A DNA stretch of 55,738 nt from an uncultured Kineothrix sp. (GCA_910588855.1 CAJUSR010000023.1:1-55738); one strand, 5' to 3'; positions 43,536 to 53,848 are shown, counted from the stretch's first letter. Numbers and translations: made by a program. The notes: generated by a model not told the origin, from the letters alone.

Positions 43536-43898
43536 CTACAAATTATAATTGCGTTTCATCTGTTCATAAAGCATCTGCGCCAAGCCCAGCCCATCCCTTT
43601 CCGTGGAGGTGCTGGCCAAATCCTGAAGTGCATTATCTTTAAAGAAATCCACCAGTGAATCATTCGGATTAGATTCCCCATCGCTAAATACATCTACTGT
43701 TTTCTGCATTTCCTTAAATACCTGTTCTACAAAATAAGATTCAAATTCCTTGCAGACCGCCAGCAGCTCGTCATCGGATGATTGTGTATAATCCTTTTTC
43801 CTGATTTGTCCATCCAACCGGGAAGTAGTTGCCTGTGAAGATATATAATTTGCATATGCTGAAGAAACTCCACTTCCTAAATCCATATGAATCACCAT
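43536..43898 (-). CDS. flgJ: Rod-binding (FlgJ N-terminal-like) flagellar protein
   Basis: 120 residues. The core SSDDELLAVCKEFESYFVEQ and VFKEMQKTVDVFSDGESNPN, then LGLAQMLYEQMKRNYNL match the rod-binding domain found at the N-terminus of FlgJ. The muramidase domain of proteobacterial FlgJ is absent, as usual in Firmicutes. It would cap or guide rod assembly; the two genes upstream encode rod proteins. Start at 43898; an ATG at 43886 is possible. Confidence 0.85.
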   Translation of the reverse strand: MVIHMDLGSGVSSAYANYISSQATTSRLDGQIRKKDYTQSSDDELLAVCKEFESYFVEQVFKEMQKTVDVFSDGESNPNDSLVDFFKDNALQDLASTSTERDGLGLAQMLYEQMKRNYNL

Positions 43899-43928
43899 GC
43901 CTTTCTGTCATATACTAAAGCTTATTAC

Positions 43929-44747
43929 CTAACGCTTCAGATTATTTGCCTGCTGCATCATTTCATCGGTGGTGGTAATCGCCTTTGAATTCATCTCATA
44001 TGCACGCTGCGCTACGATAAGGTTAACCATCTCATCCGCTACTTTTACGTTAGAACCTTCCAGATATCCCTGCACCAATTTGCTTCTGCGCACATTCGGA
44101 TTGGTCGCTTCGTTAATTACAGGCCCGCTGGATGCCGTCACCGCATATAAAGTATCGCCCTGCCTTTCCAATCCTGACGGATTCCTAAATTGGAATGCTC
44201 CGATCGTAAACCCTAATGTCTGTGGGTTATTGTTCTCGTCGGGATACATCAATGTGCCGTCACCGCTAATGGTAATCCGGCTCGTAATAAAGTCTCCTCC
44301 CAGCGTGATATTCTGCCCGGTTGAGCTTAAAACCGGAAGACCATCCGATGTTGTCAGCATAATACGGTTTCCATCGCCAAGCGCCCATGTAAAATCGCCA
44401 TTCCTCGTGTAGTTGATTTCCCCGTCAGCATTGCGCACTGCAAAAAAACCGTCTCCCTCAATAGCAAATGCGGTTTTGCTTTCCGAAGCAAGCAAGCTCC
44501 CCTGACCAAAAAGCTGGTTGATAGATGCTGTCCTAACACCCAGACCCACCTGAGACGTTACCGGTTTCGGATCTCCATTCGCCGTCGTAGTAGCCGTTTG
44601 CAGAGTCTGGTACAATAATGATTTAAACTGGGCAACCTGTGCCTTATATCCTGCGGAATTAACATTCGCCAGGTTATTTGCGATTGTATCTACATTTGTC
44701 TGCTGTGCATTCATGCCGGTTGCGGCAGACCATAAACTCCTAACCAT
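43929..44747 (-). CDS. flgG: Flagellar basal-body rod protein FlgG (FlhP-like)
   Basis: 272 residues. N-terminal MVRSLWSAATGMNAQQTNVD and TIANNLANVNSAGYKAQ are the rod/hook polymerisation motif; central GDGFFAVRNADGEINYTRNG is typical of FlgG/FlgF; C-terminal VQGYLEGSNVKVADEMVNLI and AQRAYEMNSKAITTTDEMMQ form the closing coiled coil. Exported by the flagellar type III system. Order after mreB matches mbl-flhO-flhP of Bacillus. Confidence 0.92.
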   Translation of the reverse strand: MVRSLWSAATGMNAQQTNVDTIANNLANVNSAGYKAQVAQFKSLLYQTLQTATTTANGDPKPVTSQVGLGVRTASINQLFGQGSLLASESKTAFAIEGDGFFAVRNADGEINYTRNGDFTWALGDGNRIMLTTSDGLPVLSSTGQNITLGGDFITSRITISGDGTLMYPDENNNPQTLGFTIGAFQFRNPSGLERQGDTLYAVTASSGPVINEATNPNVRRSKLVQGYLEGSNVKVADEMVNLIVAQRAYEMNSKAITTTDEMMQQANNLKR

Positions 44748-44759
44748 AATTTAACCCTC

Positions 44760-45542
44760 CTATAACCTACCAATCTGTGTAACAGCCGTTTCCAATGTGC
44801 TGTCGTACGTTTGAATTACCTTCTGGTTTGTTTCATATGCCCTTGATATATTAATCATATTTACCATTTCGGTTACTACCGAAATATTAGAAGTTTCCAG
44901 ATAGCCTTGATATACCTTCGCCTCGGCATCCTGGAACCTTGCCCCGTTTACCGTCTGATAATAATTCTCCCCAAACTTCTCCAGATAATTGTAATCGGCA
45001 AAATCCCTGATTTGCAGTTGGGTTACCGGTACGGTGGACTCACCCTGCATAATATTCCCGCTGGTATCTATCCTGACATCCAAAAGAGGATCCAACCGTA
45101 TCCTTCCTCCGGTCCTATTCAGCACAAAATCCCCGTCATGGGTTTTTAAATAGCCCTGGGTATCCATAGTAAAGCTCCCATCCCGCGTATACTTAATGGA
45201 AGTTTCATTATTACGGTTTGTATAGGATACGGCAAAAAATCCCGGACCGGATAACGCCAAGTCGAACACATTCTCCGTTCCTTTCATCGGCCCCTGGGAA
45301 TAGTCCGTATACCCTTCCCCAATTTTTACGCCTAAATTGTTGATTCCAAGCGGCCTTGTGGTAAACGCTGCTTCCGATGTATCTTTGAGTTTAAATGCCA
45401 GCACATCATTAAATGCCTGGCTGGTAGCCCCTTCTTTCTTATAGCCGTTGGTGTTCGCATTCGCCAGATTGTTGGTCATGACATCCATTCTATGCTGTTC
45501 ATTCAGCATACCGGTGTAAGCGGTATATAACCCCTTAAGCAT
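44760..45542 (-). CDS. flgF: Flagellar basal-body rod protein (FlgF/FlhO-like)
   Basis: 260 residues. MLKGLYTAYTGMLNEQHRMD and VMTNNLANANTNGYKKEGA at the start, LALSGPGFFAVSYTNRNNET in the middle and VYQGYLETSNISVVTEMVNM, INISRAYETNQKVIQTYDS at the end. Proximal-rod family; assignment to FlgF rather than FlgG rests on being the first of the pair and more diverged. 34 bases downstream of mreB. Confidence 0.85.
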   Translation of the reverse strand: MLKGLYTAYTGMLNEQHRMDVMTNNLANANTNGYKKEGATSQAFNDVLAFKLKDTSEAAFTTRPLGINNLGVKIGEGYTDYSQGPMKGTENVFDLALSGPGFFAVSYTNRNNETSIKYTRDGSFTMDTQGYLKTHDGDFVLNRTGGRIRLDPLLDVRIDTSGNIMQGESTVPVTQLQIRDFADYNYLEKFGENYYQTVNGARFQDAEAKVYQGYLETSNISVVTEMVNMINISRAYETNQKVIQTYDSTLETAVTQIGRL

Positions 45543-45576
45543 CTTGCTCCTCCTCTTTCCCTAATCCCTAAGTAAA

Positions 45577-46569
45577 CTATTCTTCCCTATATCCTGCAAG
45601 AAATTCTACATATTTGCCGGTACCGATTGCCACTGCTGTCATCGGATCCTCTGCCGTCATCGTATTAATCCCTGTTTTAGACTCTATTAAATCTTCCAGC
45701 CCTCTCAGCATACTCCCGCCGCCTGTTAGCACGATACCGCGATCTGCAATATCTGCTGCCAATTCCGGAGGAGTTTTTTCCAGGACGCTATGGATTGTTT
45801 CTACAATCTGCGCTGTTGTTTCCCTGAGCGCTTCCTCCGTCTCCTCCGAAGAAACTTTAACGGTCCTTGGAAGCCCTGTCACTAGGTTACGTCCTCTCAC
45901 ATCCATATAGTCTACTTCACTGCGTTTAAAAGCAGAGCCTATTTTTATCTTCAAATCCTCTGCCGTCCTCTCGCCAATCAGCAGATTATGTTTCTTTCTC
46001 ATATAACGGATAATCGCTTCATCAAAATCATCCCCTGCAATTTTAATAGATGCGCTGACTACCGTTCCTCCCAATGAAATAACTGCAATATCAGAGGTAC
46101 CTCCCCCAATATCCACAATCATGTTCCCACAAGGCTTATATATATCAATTCCGGCTCCAATTGCCGCCGCAATAGGTTCTTCGATAATAAAAACTTCCCT
46201 GGCCCCTGCCTGCTCCGTGGCATCCTGAACCGCTTTCCTTTCCACTTCCGTCACACCGCTCGGAACACAAACGGCAATCCTCGGCTTACGGAATGTTTTC
46301 TTCCCAATCGCCTTCTGGATAAAATACTTCATCATTTTCTCTGTCACTTTATAATCGGAAATAACACCCTGACGCAGCGGACGGATTGCTACAATATTCC
46401 CCGGTGTCCGCCCCAGCATCAGCCTTGCATCCTCGCCAATTGCTTTAATCTTATCCGTGTCCCTGTCAAAAGCAACGACAGAAGGTTCCTTTAAAACAAC
46501 CCCTTTTCCTCTTATATATACTAAAATGCTAGCTGTGCCTAAGTCGATTCCGATATCTGTGTACTGCAT
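45577..46569 (-). CDS. mreB: Rod-shape determining protein MreB/Mbl
   Basis: 330 residues. Actin-like motifs: phosphate 1 IGIDLGTASILVYIRGKG, connect 1 VCVPSGVTEVERKAVQDATE, phosphate 2 MIVDIGGGTSDIAVISLGG, adenosine GIVLTGGGSMLRGLEDLIE. It forms membrane filaments that direct lateral wall synthesis. Link with flagellar rod genes and no mreC/mreD next door favours the Mbl paralogue. A strong promoter lies upstream. Confidence 0.95.
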   Translation of the reverse strand: MQYTDIGIDLGTASILVYIRGKGVVLKEPSVVAFDRDTDKIKAIGEDARLMLGRTPGNIVAIRPLRQGVISDYKVTEKMMKYFIQKAIGKKTFRKPRIAVCVPSGVTEVERKAVQDATEQAGAREVFIIEEPIAAAIGAGIDIYKPCGNMIVDIGGGTSDIAVISLGGTVVSASIKIAGDDFDEAIIRYMRKKHNLLIGERTAEDLKIKIGSAFKRSEVDYMDVRGRNLVTGLPRTVKVSSEETEEALRETTAQIVETIHSVLEKTPPELAADIADRGIVLTGGGSMLRGLEDLIESKTGINTMTAEDPMTAVAIGTGKYVEFLAGYREE

Positions 46570-46608
46570 GGTAAGCCCCTTTCTTTCTATGGTCTGTATT
46601 TTCGTGCA

Positions 46609-46637
46609 TATCTATTTTAATATTTTCCAATTGTCAA
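46609..46637 (-). promoter_or_regulatory. Strong promoter of the mreB-flagellar operon
   Basis: Minus strand consensus TTGACA (46632-46637), a 17-base spacer and TAGATA (46609-46614). About 40 bases upstream of the mreB ATG; GAAAGGGG serves as ribosome site. It looks like a vegetative sigma-A promoter, not a flagellar sigma-D one. Confidence 0.75.
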
Positions 46638-46722
46638 TAAACTAAACATACAAAACCATTATAACCTAAAGAAAGAGTTTTTCAAAGAGATTTCTTGATT
46701 TTTTTTAAAAGATTAATAATTC

Positions 46723-46777
46723 CTGATTTTATTCCGTTTTCCGATTTTATTCCGTTTTCCGATTTTATTCCATTTTT
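46723..46777 (-). repeat. 18-bp tandem repeat between uvrA and mreB
   Basis: Three copies of CCGATTTTATTCCGTTTT (plus strand), the outer two with one or two changes. It is about 90 bases upstream of the mreB -35 and 67 bases behind the uvrA stop. The rest of this 274-base gap is AT-rich leader and promoter. Confidence 0.85.
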
Positions 46778-46843
46778 ATAATGCAGTACAAAGGATACAT
46801 CGGTTTTTTTCTTAGGAAACTTTAGGGGGCGGAAGTAATTTCC

Positions 46844-49714
46844 TTATTTTTGCATCTTGGAACGCTCCAACATCTTTTTCACATATATCCCCGTATAGGA
46901 GCCTTCGCTTTGGGCAACCTCCTCCGGCGTGCCGCTTGCAATAACAGTTCCGCCCTTATCGCCGCCTTCCGGGCCGATATCAATAATATAATCCGCCGTT
47001 TTTATCACATCCAGATTATGTTCAATGACTACTACCGTATTCCCGCCGTCTGCCAGCCGGTGTAAAATTTCCGTAAGTTTATGGACATCGGCAAAATGGA
47101 GCCCGGTAGTAGGCTCATCCAAAATATATATCGTTTTCCCGGTACTTCTTTTGCTCAATTCCGTAGCTAATTTAATTCTTTGGGCTTCTCCTCCGGACAG
47201 TGTGGTGGAAGGCTGCCCTAATTTAATATAAGACAAACCAACATCATTCATTGTCTCTATTTTGCGCCGGATAGAAGGAACGTTTTCAAAAAAGCCCACA
47301 GCTTCCTCCACCGTCATATCGAGTACATCGTAAATGCTTTTCCCTTTATATTTCACATCTAAAGTTTCACGGTTATATCTTTTGCCTCCGCATACCTCAC
47401 ACGGCACGTACACATCCGGAAGAAAATGCATTTCTATTTTTATGATTCCGTCGCCGCTGCATGCCTCGCATCTTCCGCCCTTTACGTTAAAACTGAAGCG
47501 TCCTTTTTTATATCCCTTGGCTTTAGCATCCGCCGTAGAAGCGAACAAATCCCTGATTTGGTCAAACACCCCCGTATAAGTTGCCGGATTGGAGCGTGGG
47601 GTCCTCCCGATAGGCGACTGGTCAATGTCTATCACCTTATCCAACTGCTCTATCCCTTTTATCCCGGCATGTTTTCCCGGGATTGTCCTTGCCCGGTTCA
47701 AATCCCTCGCCAAATGCTTATACAGGATTTCGTTCACCAGAGAACTCTTTCCGGATCCCGATACCCCTGTAACACAGGTCAGTACCCCCAGCGGAAAATC
47801 CACATTGATATTTTTCAAATTATTCTCCGCCGCCTTCAATACCGTTAATTTCCCGGTCGGCTTCCGCCTTTTCCCGGGAACCGGAATCTGCATCTTCCCA
47901 CTGAGATATTGCCCGGTTATAGACCCCGGTACATTCATGATTTCCTCCGCTGTTCCTACCGCCACTACCTCACCGCCGTGGGAGCCGGCTCCCGGCCCAA
48001 TGTCCACAATGTAATCTGCCGCTAACATCGTATCTTCATCATGCTCTACTACAAGCAAAGTATTCCCCATATCCTTCAGGCTTTCCAGAGTATTCAACAG
48101 CTTATCGTTGTCCCTTTGGTGCAGACCGATGCTCGGCTCGTCCAAAATGTAGCATACGCCTACAAGCCCCGAACCAATCTGGGTTGCCAGCCGGATTCTT
48201 TGGGCTTCTCCCCCCGAAAGGGTTCCTGTCGCCCTCGACAAAGACAGATAATCCAAACCTACGTCAATCAGAAATCCAACACGGGCTTTGATTTCTTTCA
48301 AAATCTGTTTGCCGATAAGCAGTTGCTGCTTTGTCAATTCCATCCCTTGCAGAAATGCATGGAGATTCCCGATGGACATCGATGTTATCTCATAAATATT
48401 TTTATCACAAACCGTTACTGCCAAAGACTCTTTTTTCAGTCTCATCCCATTGCAGACCTTACATGGAGTTATACGCATAAATGTCTCATACTCCTGTTTC
48501 ATTATGTCTGAAGAAGTTTCCCTATAACGGCGTTCCACATTTTTTACAATCCCCTCAAAAGCCACCGGATAAACGCCTTCGCCGCGCTGCCCCTTATAGT
48601 ACACATTCACTTCTTTCCCTCCGGTGCCATAGATAATGATATTTTTGATTTTTTCCGGATAATCTTCAAAAGGAGTGTCCAAATCAAAGTCATATTCTTT
48701 TCCAAGCGCCTGCAAAATGGCATTGGTAAAACTGGAAACATCGTTGCAGGATTGCCAGCCCATCACGGAAATGGCCCCTTCTTTAATACTGAGACGTTTA
48801 TTGGGAATCATCAAATCCACATCAAATTCCATCTTATATCCCAAACCGAAGCAATCCGGGCAAGCGCCAAAAGGGTTGTTGAAGGAAAAACTCCTTGGTT
48901 CAATCTCGCTGATACTGATACCACAATCCGGGCAGGAAAAACTCTGGCTGAAGTTTATCGGCTCCCCACCTATTACATCTACGATTAAAAGCCCTTCTGC
49001 CAACGCCAAAACATTTTCAATGGAATCCGTCAGCCTCCGTTCAATCCCGCTTTTTACTACCAGCCTGTCCACTACGATTTCAATATTATGTTTAATATTT
49101 TTATCCAGCTTAATCTCTTCCGACAATTCGTATAAATTGCCGTCCACACGAACCCTGACATAGCCGCTTTTCTTTGCCCTGTCGAAAACTTTCGTATGTT
49201 CCCCTTTCCTTCCTCTTACAATAGGGGCAAGAAGCTGAATCTTGCTGCCTTCAGGCATATCCATAATCTGATCGGCCATTTGGTCTACCGACTGCTTTTT
49301 TATTTCTTTCCCGCAGGAAGGGCAGTGGGGGATACCTATCCTGGCATACAGCAGCCTAAAATAATCATAAATTTCCGTTACTGTTCCTACGGTGGAACGT
49401 GGGTTTCTATTGGTGGATTTCTGGTCGATGGAAATCGCCGGGGATAACCCCTCTATTTTTTCCACATTCGGTTTTTCCATCTGCCCCAAAAACTGCCTCG
49501 CATAGGAAGACAGGGATTCCATATACCGCCGCTGCCCCTCCGCATATATGGTATCAAATGCCAAAGAAGACTTTCCGGAACCGGAAAGCCCGGTAAGGAC
49601 TACAAATTCATTTCTTGGTATATCCACATCTATATTTTTTAAATTGTGTTCGCTTGCCCCGCGTATTTTTATATATTCCCTGCGGGGCAGCATCTTTTTG
49701 ACTGTGTTATCCAT
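46844..49714 (-). CDS. uvrA: Excinuclease ABC subunit A
   Basis: 956 residues, normal length. Two ABC halves: first Walker A VLTGLSGSGKSSLAFDTIYA, zinc finger CPSCGKEIKK, signature GTLSGGEAQRIRLATQIGSG; second Walker A CVTGVSGSGKSSLVNEILYK, zinc module CEACSGDGIIKIEM and CEVCGGKRYNRETL, signature TTLSGGEAQRIKLATELSKR. Damage-recognition subunit of nucleotide excision repair. uvrB lies immediately upstream with a 127-base gap, so they may be co-transcribed. Confidence 0.98.
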   Translation of the reverse strand: MDNTVKKMLPRREYIKIRGASEHNLKNIDVDIPRNEFVVLTGLSGSGKSSLAFDTIYAEGQRRYMESLSSYARQFLGQMEKPNVEKIEGLSPAISIDQKSTNRNPRSTVGTVTEIYDYFRLLYARIGIPHCPSCGKEIKKQSVDQMADQIMDMPEGSKIQLLAPIVRGRKGEHTKVFDRAKKSGYVRVRVDGNLYELSEEIKLDKNIKHNIEIVVDRLVVKSGIERRLTDSIENVLALAEGLLIVDVIGGEPINFSQSFSCPDCGISISEIEPRSFSFNNPFGACPDCFGLGYKMEFDVDLMIPNKRLSIKEGAISVMGWQSCNDVSSFTNAILQALGKEYDFDLDTPFEDYPEKIKNIIIYGTGGKEVNVYYKGQRGEGVYPVAFEGIVKNVERRYRETSSDIMKQEYETFMRITPCKVCNGMRLKKESLAVTVCDKNIYEITSMSIGNLHAFLQGMELTKQQLLIGKQILKEIKARVGFLIDVGLDYLSLSRATGTLSGGEAQRIRLATQIGSGLVGVCYILDEPSIGLHQRDNDKLLNTLESLKDMGNTLLVVEHDEDTMLAADYIVDIGPGAGSHGGEVVAVGTAEEIMNVPGSITGQYLSGKMQIPVPGKRRKPTGKLTVLKAAENNLKNINVDFPLGVLTCVTGVSGSGKSSLVNEILYKHLARDLNRARTIPGKHAGIKGIEQLDKVIDIDQSPIGRTPRSNPATYTGVFDQIRDLFASTADAKAKGYKKGRFSFNVKGGRCEACSGDGIIKIEMHFLPDVYVPCEVCGGKRYNRETLDVKYKGKSIYDVLDMTVEEAVGFFENVPSIRRKIETMNDVGLSYIKLGQPSTTLSGGEAQRIKLATELSKRSTGKTIYILDEPTTGLHFADVHKLTEILHRLADGGNTVVVIEHNLDVIKTADYIIDIGPEGGDKGGTVIASGTPEEVAQSEGSYTGIYVKKMLERSKMQK

Positions 49715-49841
49715 CCTCTACTCCGTTTCTGCCGCTTTTACGGCCTTTTATCCGATTCTCAGTTTTTTCCATCCGGCAATATCCGGTTTAGGGCCGTCTG
49801 CCATCCCATAGTATTCTGCCTTTGATTAACTCTTCCATATC

Positions 49842-51830
49842 TTACTCTTCCATATCCGCCAGTTGCCGTTTTAACTCTGCCATTTTATCCCTCAGTTCTG
49901 CTGCCGCTTCAAAATTCAAATCGGCTGCCGCCTGCTTCATTTGTTTCTGTATTTTAGCAATCAGTTTTCCCAGCTCTTCCCTGCTCATGGATTCCGGGTC
50001 TTTTTCAAAGTTTATTTCTTCTTTCGCAATCACTTTTGAAATGCTGATTAAATCCCGTACCGCTTTCTTTATCGTCTGCGGCGTAATACCATTCTCCTCA
50101 TTATATTTTCTCTGTATTTCACGACGTCTATTCGTCTCGGTAATGGCCGCATGCATGGAATCCGTCATATTATCCGCATACATAATAACCCTTCCTTCCG
50201 CATTTCTGGCCGCACGCCCAATCGTCTGAATCAGGGAAGTTTCAGAACGGAGGAACCCTTCCTTATCCGCATCCAATATGGCCACCAAAGATATCTCCGG
50301 AATATCAAGCCCTTCCCTCAACAAATTTATCCCCACAAGCACATCGAATACATCCAAACGCATATCCCGGATAATTTCCGCCCTTTCCAAAGTATCAATG
50401 TCCGAATGCAGATATTTTACCCTGATTCCCACTTCTTTCATATAATTGGTCAAATCCTCCGCCATCCTTTTGGTCAGCGTAGTCACAAGCACTTTGTTAT
50501 GTTTTTGGGTCTCTTTGTTCACTTCTGTAATCAAATCATCAATCTGCCCCTCAACCGGCCGTATATCCACCTCCGGGTCTAACAGCCCCGTAGGGCGGAT
50601 AATTTGTTCCGCGCGCAGAAGCTCATGCTCTTGCTCATATTCTGCGGGAGTCGCCGACACAAACAGCAATTGGTCAATATGTTCTTCAAATTCCTGAAAA
50701 TTCATAGGTCGGTTATCCAAAGCGGATGGCAGGCGGAAACCATAATCCACCAGCGTATTCTTCCTGGAACGGTCCCCCGCATACATCCCTCTAATCTGCG
50801 GCACTGTCATATGAGATTCATCTATGATGATTAAATAATCATCCTTAAAATAATCCATCAATGTAAGAGGTGTCGCCCCTTCCGGCAGGCCATTCAAATG
50901 CCTGGAATAGTTCTCTATACCAGAACAGAAGCCTGTTTCCCGCAGCATTTCTATATCGAAATTCGTCCTCTCGGAAATCCGCTGCGCTTCCAGCAGCTTG
51001 TCTTCCCCTTTAAAAAAGCGAATCCTTTCTTCCAGCTCTACTTCAATATTTTTACACGCGGCATGAATCTTCTCCTGGGATACAACATAATGGGATGCCG
51101 GAAATATGGAAATATGCTCCAATACCGCATGGACTTGCCCGGTAAGGGGGTCGGTTTCCGCGATGCGGTCTATTTCATCCCCGAAAAACTCTACCCGTAT
51201 CAGGTAATCTCCGCCTTGTGCCGGGTAGATTTCCACCACATCCCCCCTCACCCGGAAGCATCCCCTGCCCAAATCCATATCATTCCTTTCATATTGTATG
51301 CCAATCAATTCCCTAATGACCGCATCTCTATCCTTTATCATTCCCGGGCGCAGGGATACTATCATTTCCTGATATTCGTCAGGACTGCCCAATCCATAAA
51401 TACAAGATACACTCGCAATGACCACCACATCTCTCCGCTCTGTTAAGGATGCCGTCGCTGACAGGCGCAGCTTCTCTATTTCTTCATTAATGGAGGAATC
51501 TTTGGCTATATAAGTATCGGAAGAAGGCACATAGGCCTCCGGTTGGTAATAATCATAATAGGACACAAAATATTCTACCGCGTTATTGGGGAAAAATTCT
51601 TTAAATTCCCCATAAAGCTGACCGGCCAGCGTCTTATTATGGGCAATTACCAATGTTGGTTTATTTAATTGCTGGATGACATTTGCCATCGTAAAGGTTT
51701 TACCGGAACCTGTGACACCAAGAAGTGTCTGGAACTGGTTGCCTTCTTTGAAGCCTTTTACCAATTCAGCTATAGCTTGGGGCTGGTCGCCGGTTGGCTG
51801 ATATTGCGATACTAATTCAAAATGATCCAT
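49842..51830 (-). CDS. uvrB: Excinuclease ABC subunit B
   Basis: 662 residues. Walker A LLGVTGSGKTFTMANVIQQL, the beta-hairpin YFVSYYDYYQPEAYVPSSDT that inserts into damaged DNA, DEAD-like IIIDESHMTVPQIRGMYAGD, motif VI region QTIGRAARNAEGRVIMYADN and the C-terminal UVR domain (LNFEAAAELRDKMAELKRQL) that contacts UvrA/UvrC. RBS AGGAG. A CCGAG/CTCGG hairpin precedes it. Its upstream DNA is AT-rich and looks foreign, and I see no clear SOS box there. Confidence 0.98.
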   Translation of the reverse strand: MDHFELVSQYQPTGDQPQAIAELVKGFKEGNQFQTLLGVTGSGKTFTMANVIQQLNKPTLVIAHNKTLAGQLYGEFKEFFPNNAVEYFVSYYDYYQPEAYVPSSDTYIAKDSSINEEIEKLRLSATASLTERRDVVVIASVSCIYGLGSPDEYQEMIVSLRPGMIKDRDAVIRELIGIQYERNDMDLGRGCFRVRGDVVEIYPAQGGDYLIRVEFFGDEIDRIAETDPLTGQVHAVLEHISIFPASHYVVSQEKIHAACKNIEVELEERIRFFKGEDKLLEAQRISERTNFDIEMLRETGFCSGIENYSRHLNGLPEGATPLTLMDYFKDDYLIIIDESHMTVPQIRGMYAGDRSRKNTLVDYGFRLPSALDNRPMNFQEFEEHIDQLLFVSATPAEYEQEHELLRAEQIIRPTGLLDPEVDIRPVEGQIDDLITEVNKETQKHNKVLVTTLTKRMAEDLTNYMKEVGIRVKYLHSDIDTLERAEIIRDMRLDVFDVLVGINLLREGLDIPEISLVAILDADKEGFLRSETSLIQTIGRAARNAEGRVIMYADNMTDSMHAAITETNRRREIQRKYNEENGITPQTIKKAVRDLISISKVIAKEEINFEKDPESMSREELGKLIAKIQKQMKQAAADLNFEAAAELRDKMAELKRQLADMEE

Positions 51831-51859
51831 TGAGTTCTCCTATATTTGAACCTCCGAGC

Positions 51860-52090
51860 AAAACTCGGTAATTGACTTATAAATAATACTAAGGCCCAAA
51901 AGCACTTAATTTCCTTCTGTAACTTGTAGAAACTAACTTTTCTTGGCTTTCGATGATATCTAACCTCTATAAGCTGTTGTAAATATCTGTTTACTGTGGA
52001 TTTGTTTTTCCTGTTAATTTTCTAGCTGTTTGCGCCCCAATTATATCATACACCTCCAAATATTCTATAATAGGCTTTGTTTTTTAAATT
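51860..52090 (-). pseudogene. Remnant of a winged-helix/HTH protein
   Basis: On the minus strand one frame reads KPIIEYLEVYDIIGAQTARK LTGK, then the reading shifts frame and continues as KSTVNRYLQQLIEVRYHRK. Joined, this is a plausible C-terminal HTH with a recognition helix, as seen at the end of many transcription regulators and AlbA-type ATP-binding proteins. The frame break falls in an A-rich run near GGAAAAACAAATCC. No start or N-terminal part is found. DNA is AT-rich like the rest of this island. Confidence 0.4.
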
Positions 52091-52120
52091 AATATCTAGG
52101 GTATCCTATGATTTCCCTAT

Positions 52121-53717
52121 TCAACATATCTCAGTAATAACATTTACTATCTCATCATCAAATTCCTCTTTCTGAAATTCAGATATTATTTTCGGTATTG
52201 TTAACCCTTTATTATATTTTTTTCTAAACTACTTATTTAAACATTTTACAAATTCTTTACCACCAACCATACTTAACTTATTTTTCAGGTCTGTCCAATT
52301 ATTTTTCATATACTCTCTTGCTTCAGAATTCGCTGAACTTATATCTATCTTTTTGTATTTTAAAATATGTTCTGCATATTGATCAAACACTCGATCTCTA
52401 AATTCATCAGCAACTTCTTCTAACTCCTTCATAAAAACATCGTATTTTTCCTGGGATTGTTTTGATATACGAAATAGTACTTCTGGTTCCAATAAATAGT
52501 TTTCTATCTCTTTTCGTTTCCATATGTGAAGCTTCAAATGATTAGCAGATGCTTCATCACATCTTTTCTTTATCATATCCCTTGGATAGTAATCACTATC
52601 CAACAAGCAAATACACTGTATCATACCTTTTGTTTCATCGTAAAATAATTTTGAAGTACCAAATGCTTCTCTCAAATTATTGAAACCATTTAGCGCAACA
52701 TGGGGTAAAGTCTCCAGAGAAGTTATTTTCTTTCCAAAAATAACTTCCGCAATCTTAGTTAAAAGTTTCAAGTCTTTTCCTTCAACAAAAATACATTTTC
52801 TAGCATCACCTAAACTTTTTGTACGGCCTGCAAATCTGTCATATAATGCATTTTTATGTTCTTTTTATTTATAGTGATAATATTACCCGGATCAACTTCT
52901 GATATTATTTCTATGGAATGTGTTGCAATAATAACTTGAGGATATCTATTTTGTACTAACCTAATAAGTTTTCTCTGAAGATTCGGATGCATGTATACAT
53001 CTGGCTCATCAAGTATAATTGTTTCATTCCTATTTCAGCGTAAAAATCTGTGTCAGTTACATACAAAGATAATATATCTTGGATAGGATTATAACCTATT
53101 GCATTGATGCGTAATCCCGGCCAGGTACTCTCAGTCAATTGAACAAAGTCCTTCCAAAAGCTACCTCTATAATTATATATTTCATTTCTAAAATGTCTTG
53201 ACGATAAATAGGTTTCTTTATCTTTTTCAATTGTTTCTTCCGTAAGTCTTTTTTCATTTTCCTTAATTAGTCCAATCTGTGGAAGAATCGAAACGCTAAA
53301 TGGAAATATTTCTATCGCTTTTGTTTTAGTCTTAACACATTTCCCATTTTGGTCATGTAATACCGCATATATACATGATCTATTTGCATAAATACATATT
53401 TCTGCATCATTATTAAATTTCACAGTAATACTTGCAATTGAATCTTCATACCTATATATAGTTCCTCTTAAATCGATTTTTAATTTTTCTACCTCTAAAC
53501 GAAACCCTTTTTCTCGTATTGGAAGTTTAAACTCCTTAGGTAAATCTTTATATGTAGTATATTTGCATTTTCGTACTGATAGCGCTGTTAATCTCAGAGC
53601 CTCAATCAAAGAGGATTTTCCTGCGTTATTTTTTCCAACTATAACAGATATATCTTTAAAGTTTATTTTACTATTTTCAAAACAACGATAATTTCTTAAG
53701 TGTATATTCTTAATCAT
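52121..53717 (-). pseudogene. Broken OLD-family ATPase/TOPRIM nuclease
   Basis: Reads in order: AAA/ABC ATPase N-terminus with IRNYRCFE-like start (HLRNYRCFENSKINFKDI), Walker A VIVGKNNAGKSSLIEALRLT; Walker B ETIILDEPDVYMHPN; H-loop IIATHSIEIISEVD; then TOPRIM motifs CIFVEGKDLKLLTKI and CLLDSDYYP. Lesions: a deletion and frame change near 53030 removing the segment between EIG and NETIILDEP, where the ABC-like signature should be; a one-base slip near 52815 at VQKV/LGDARK; and an in-frame TAG at 52229-52231 before a tail ending IVNVITEIC. OLD nucleases are phage-defence enzymes. No GajB-type helicase adjoins it. Confidence 0.8.
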
Positions 53718-53848
53718 TCTCCAGCATTCTCATTTCTTTCATTTTTAAGCCAAAGTTTTCTTTTCACGAATTTATTTTAATTACATCCAACCATAAACAT
53801 TTGTAATTTTCTTTAATACTTTATCTTTCAAATGCATCTATCCCTTTA

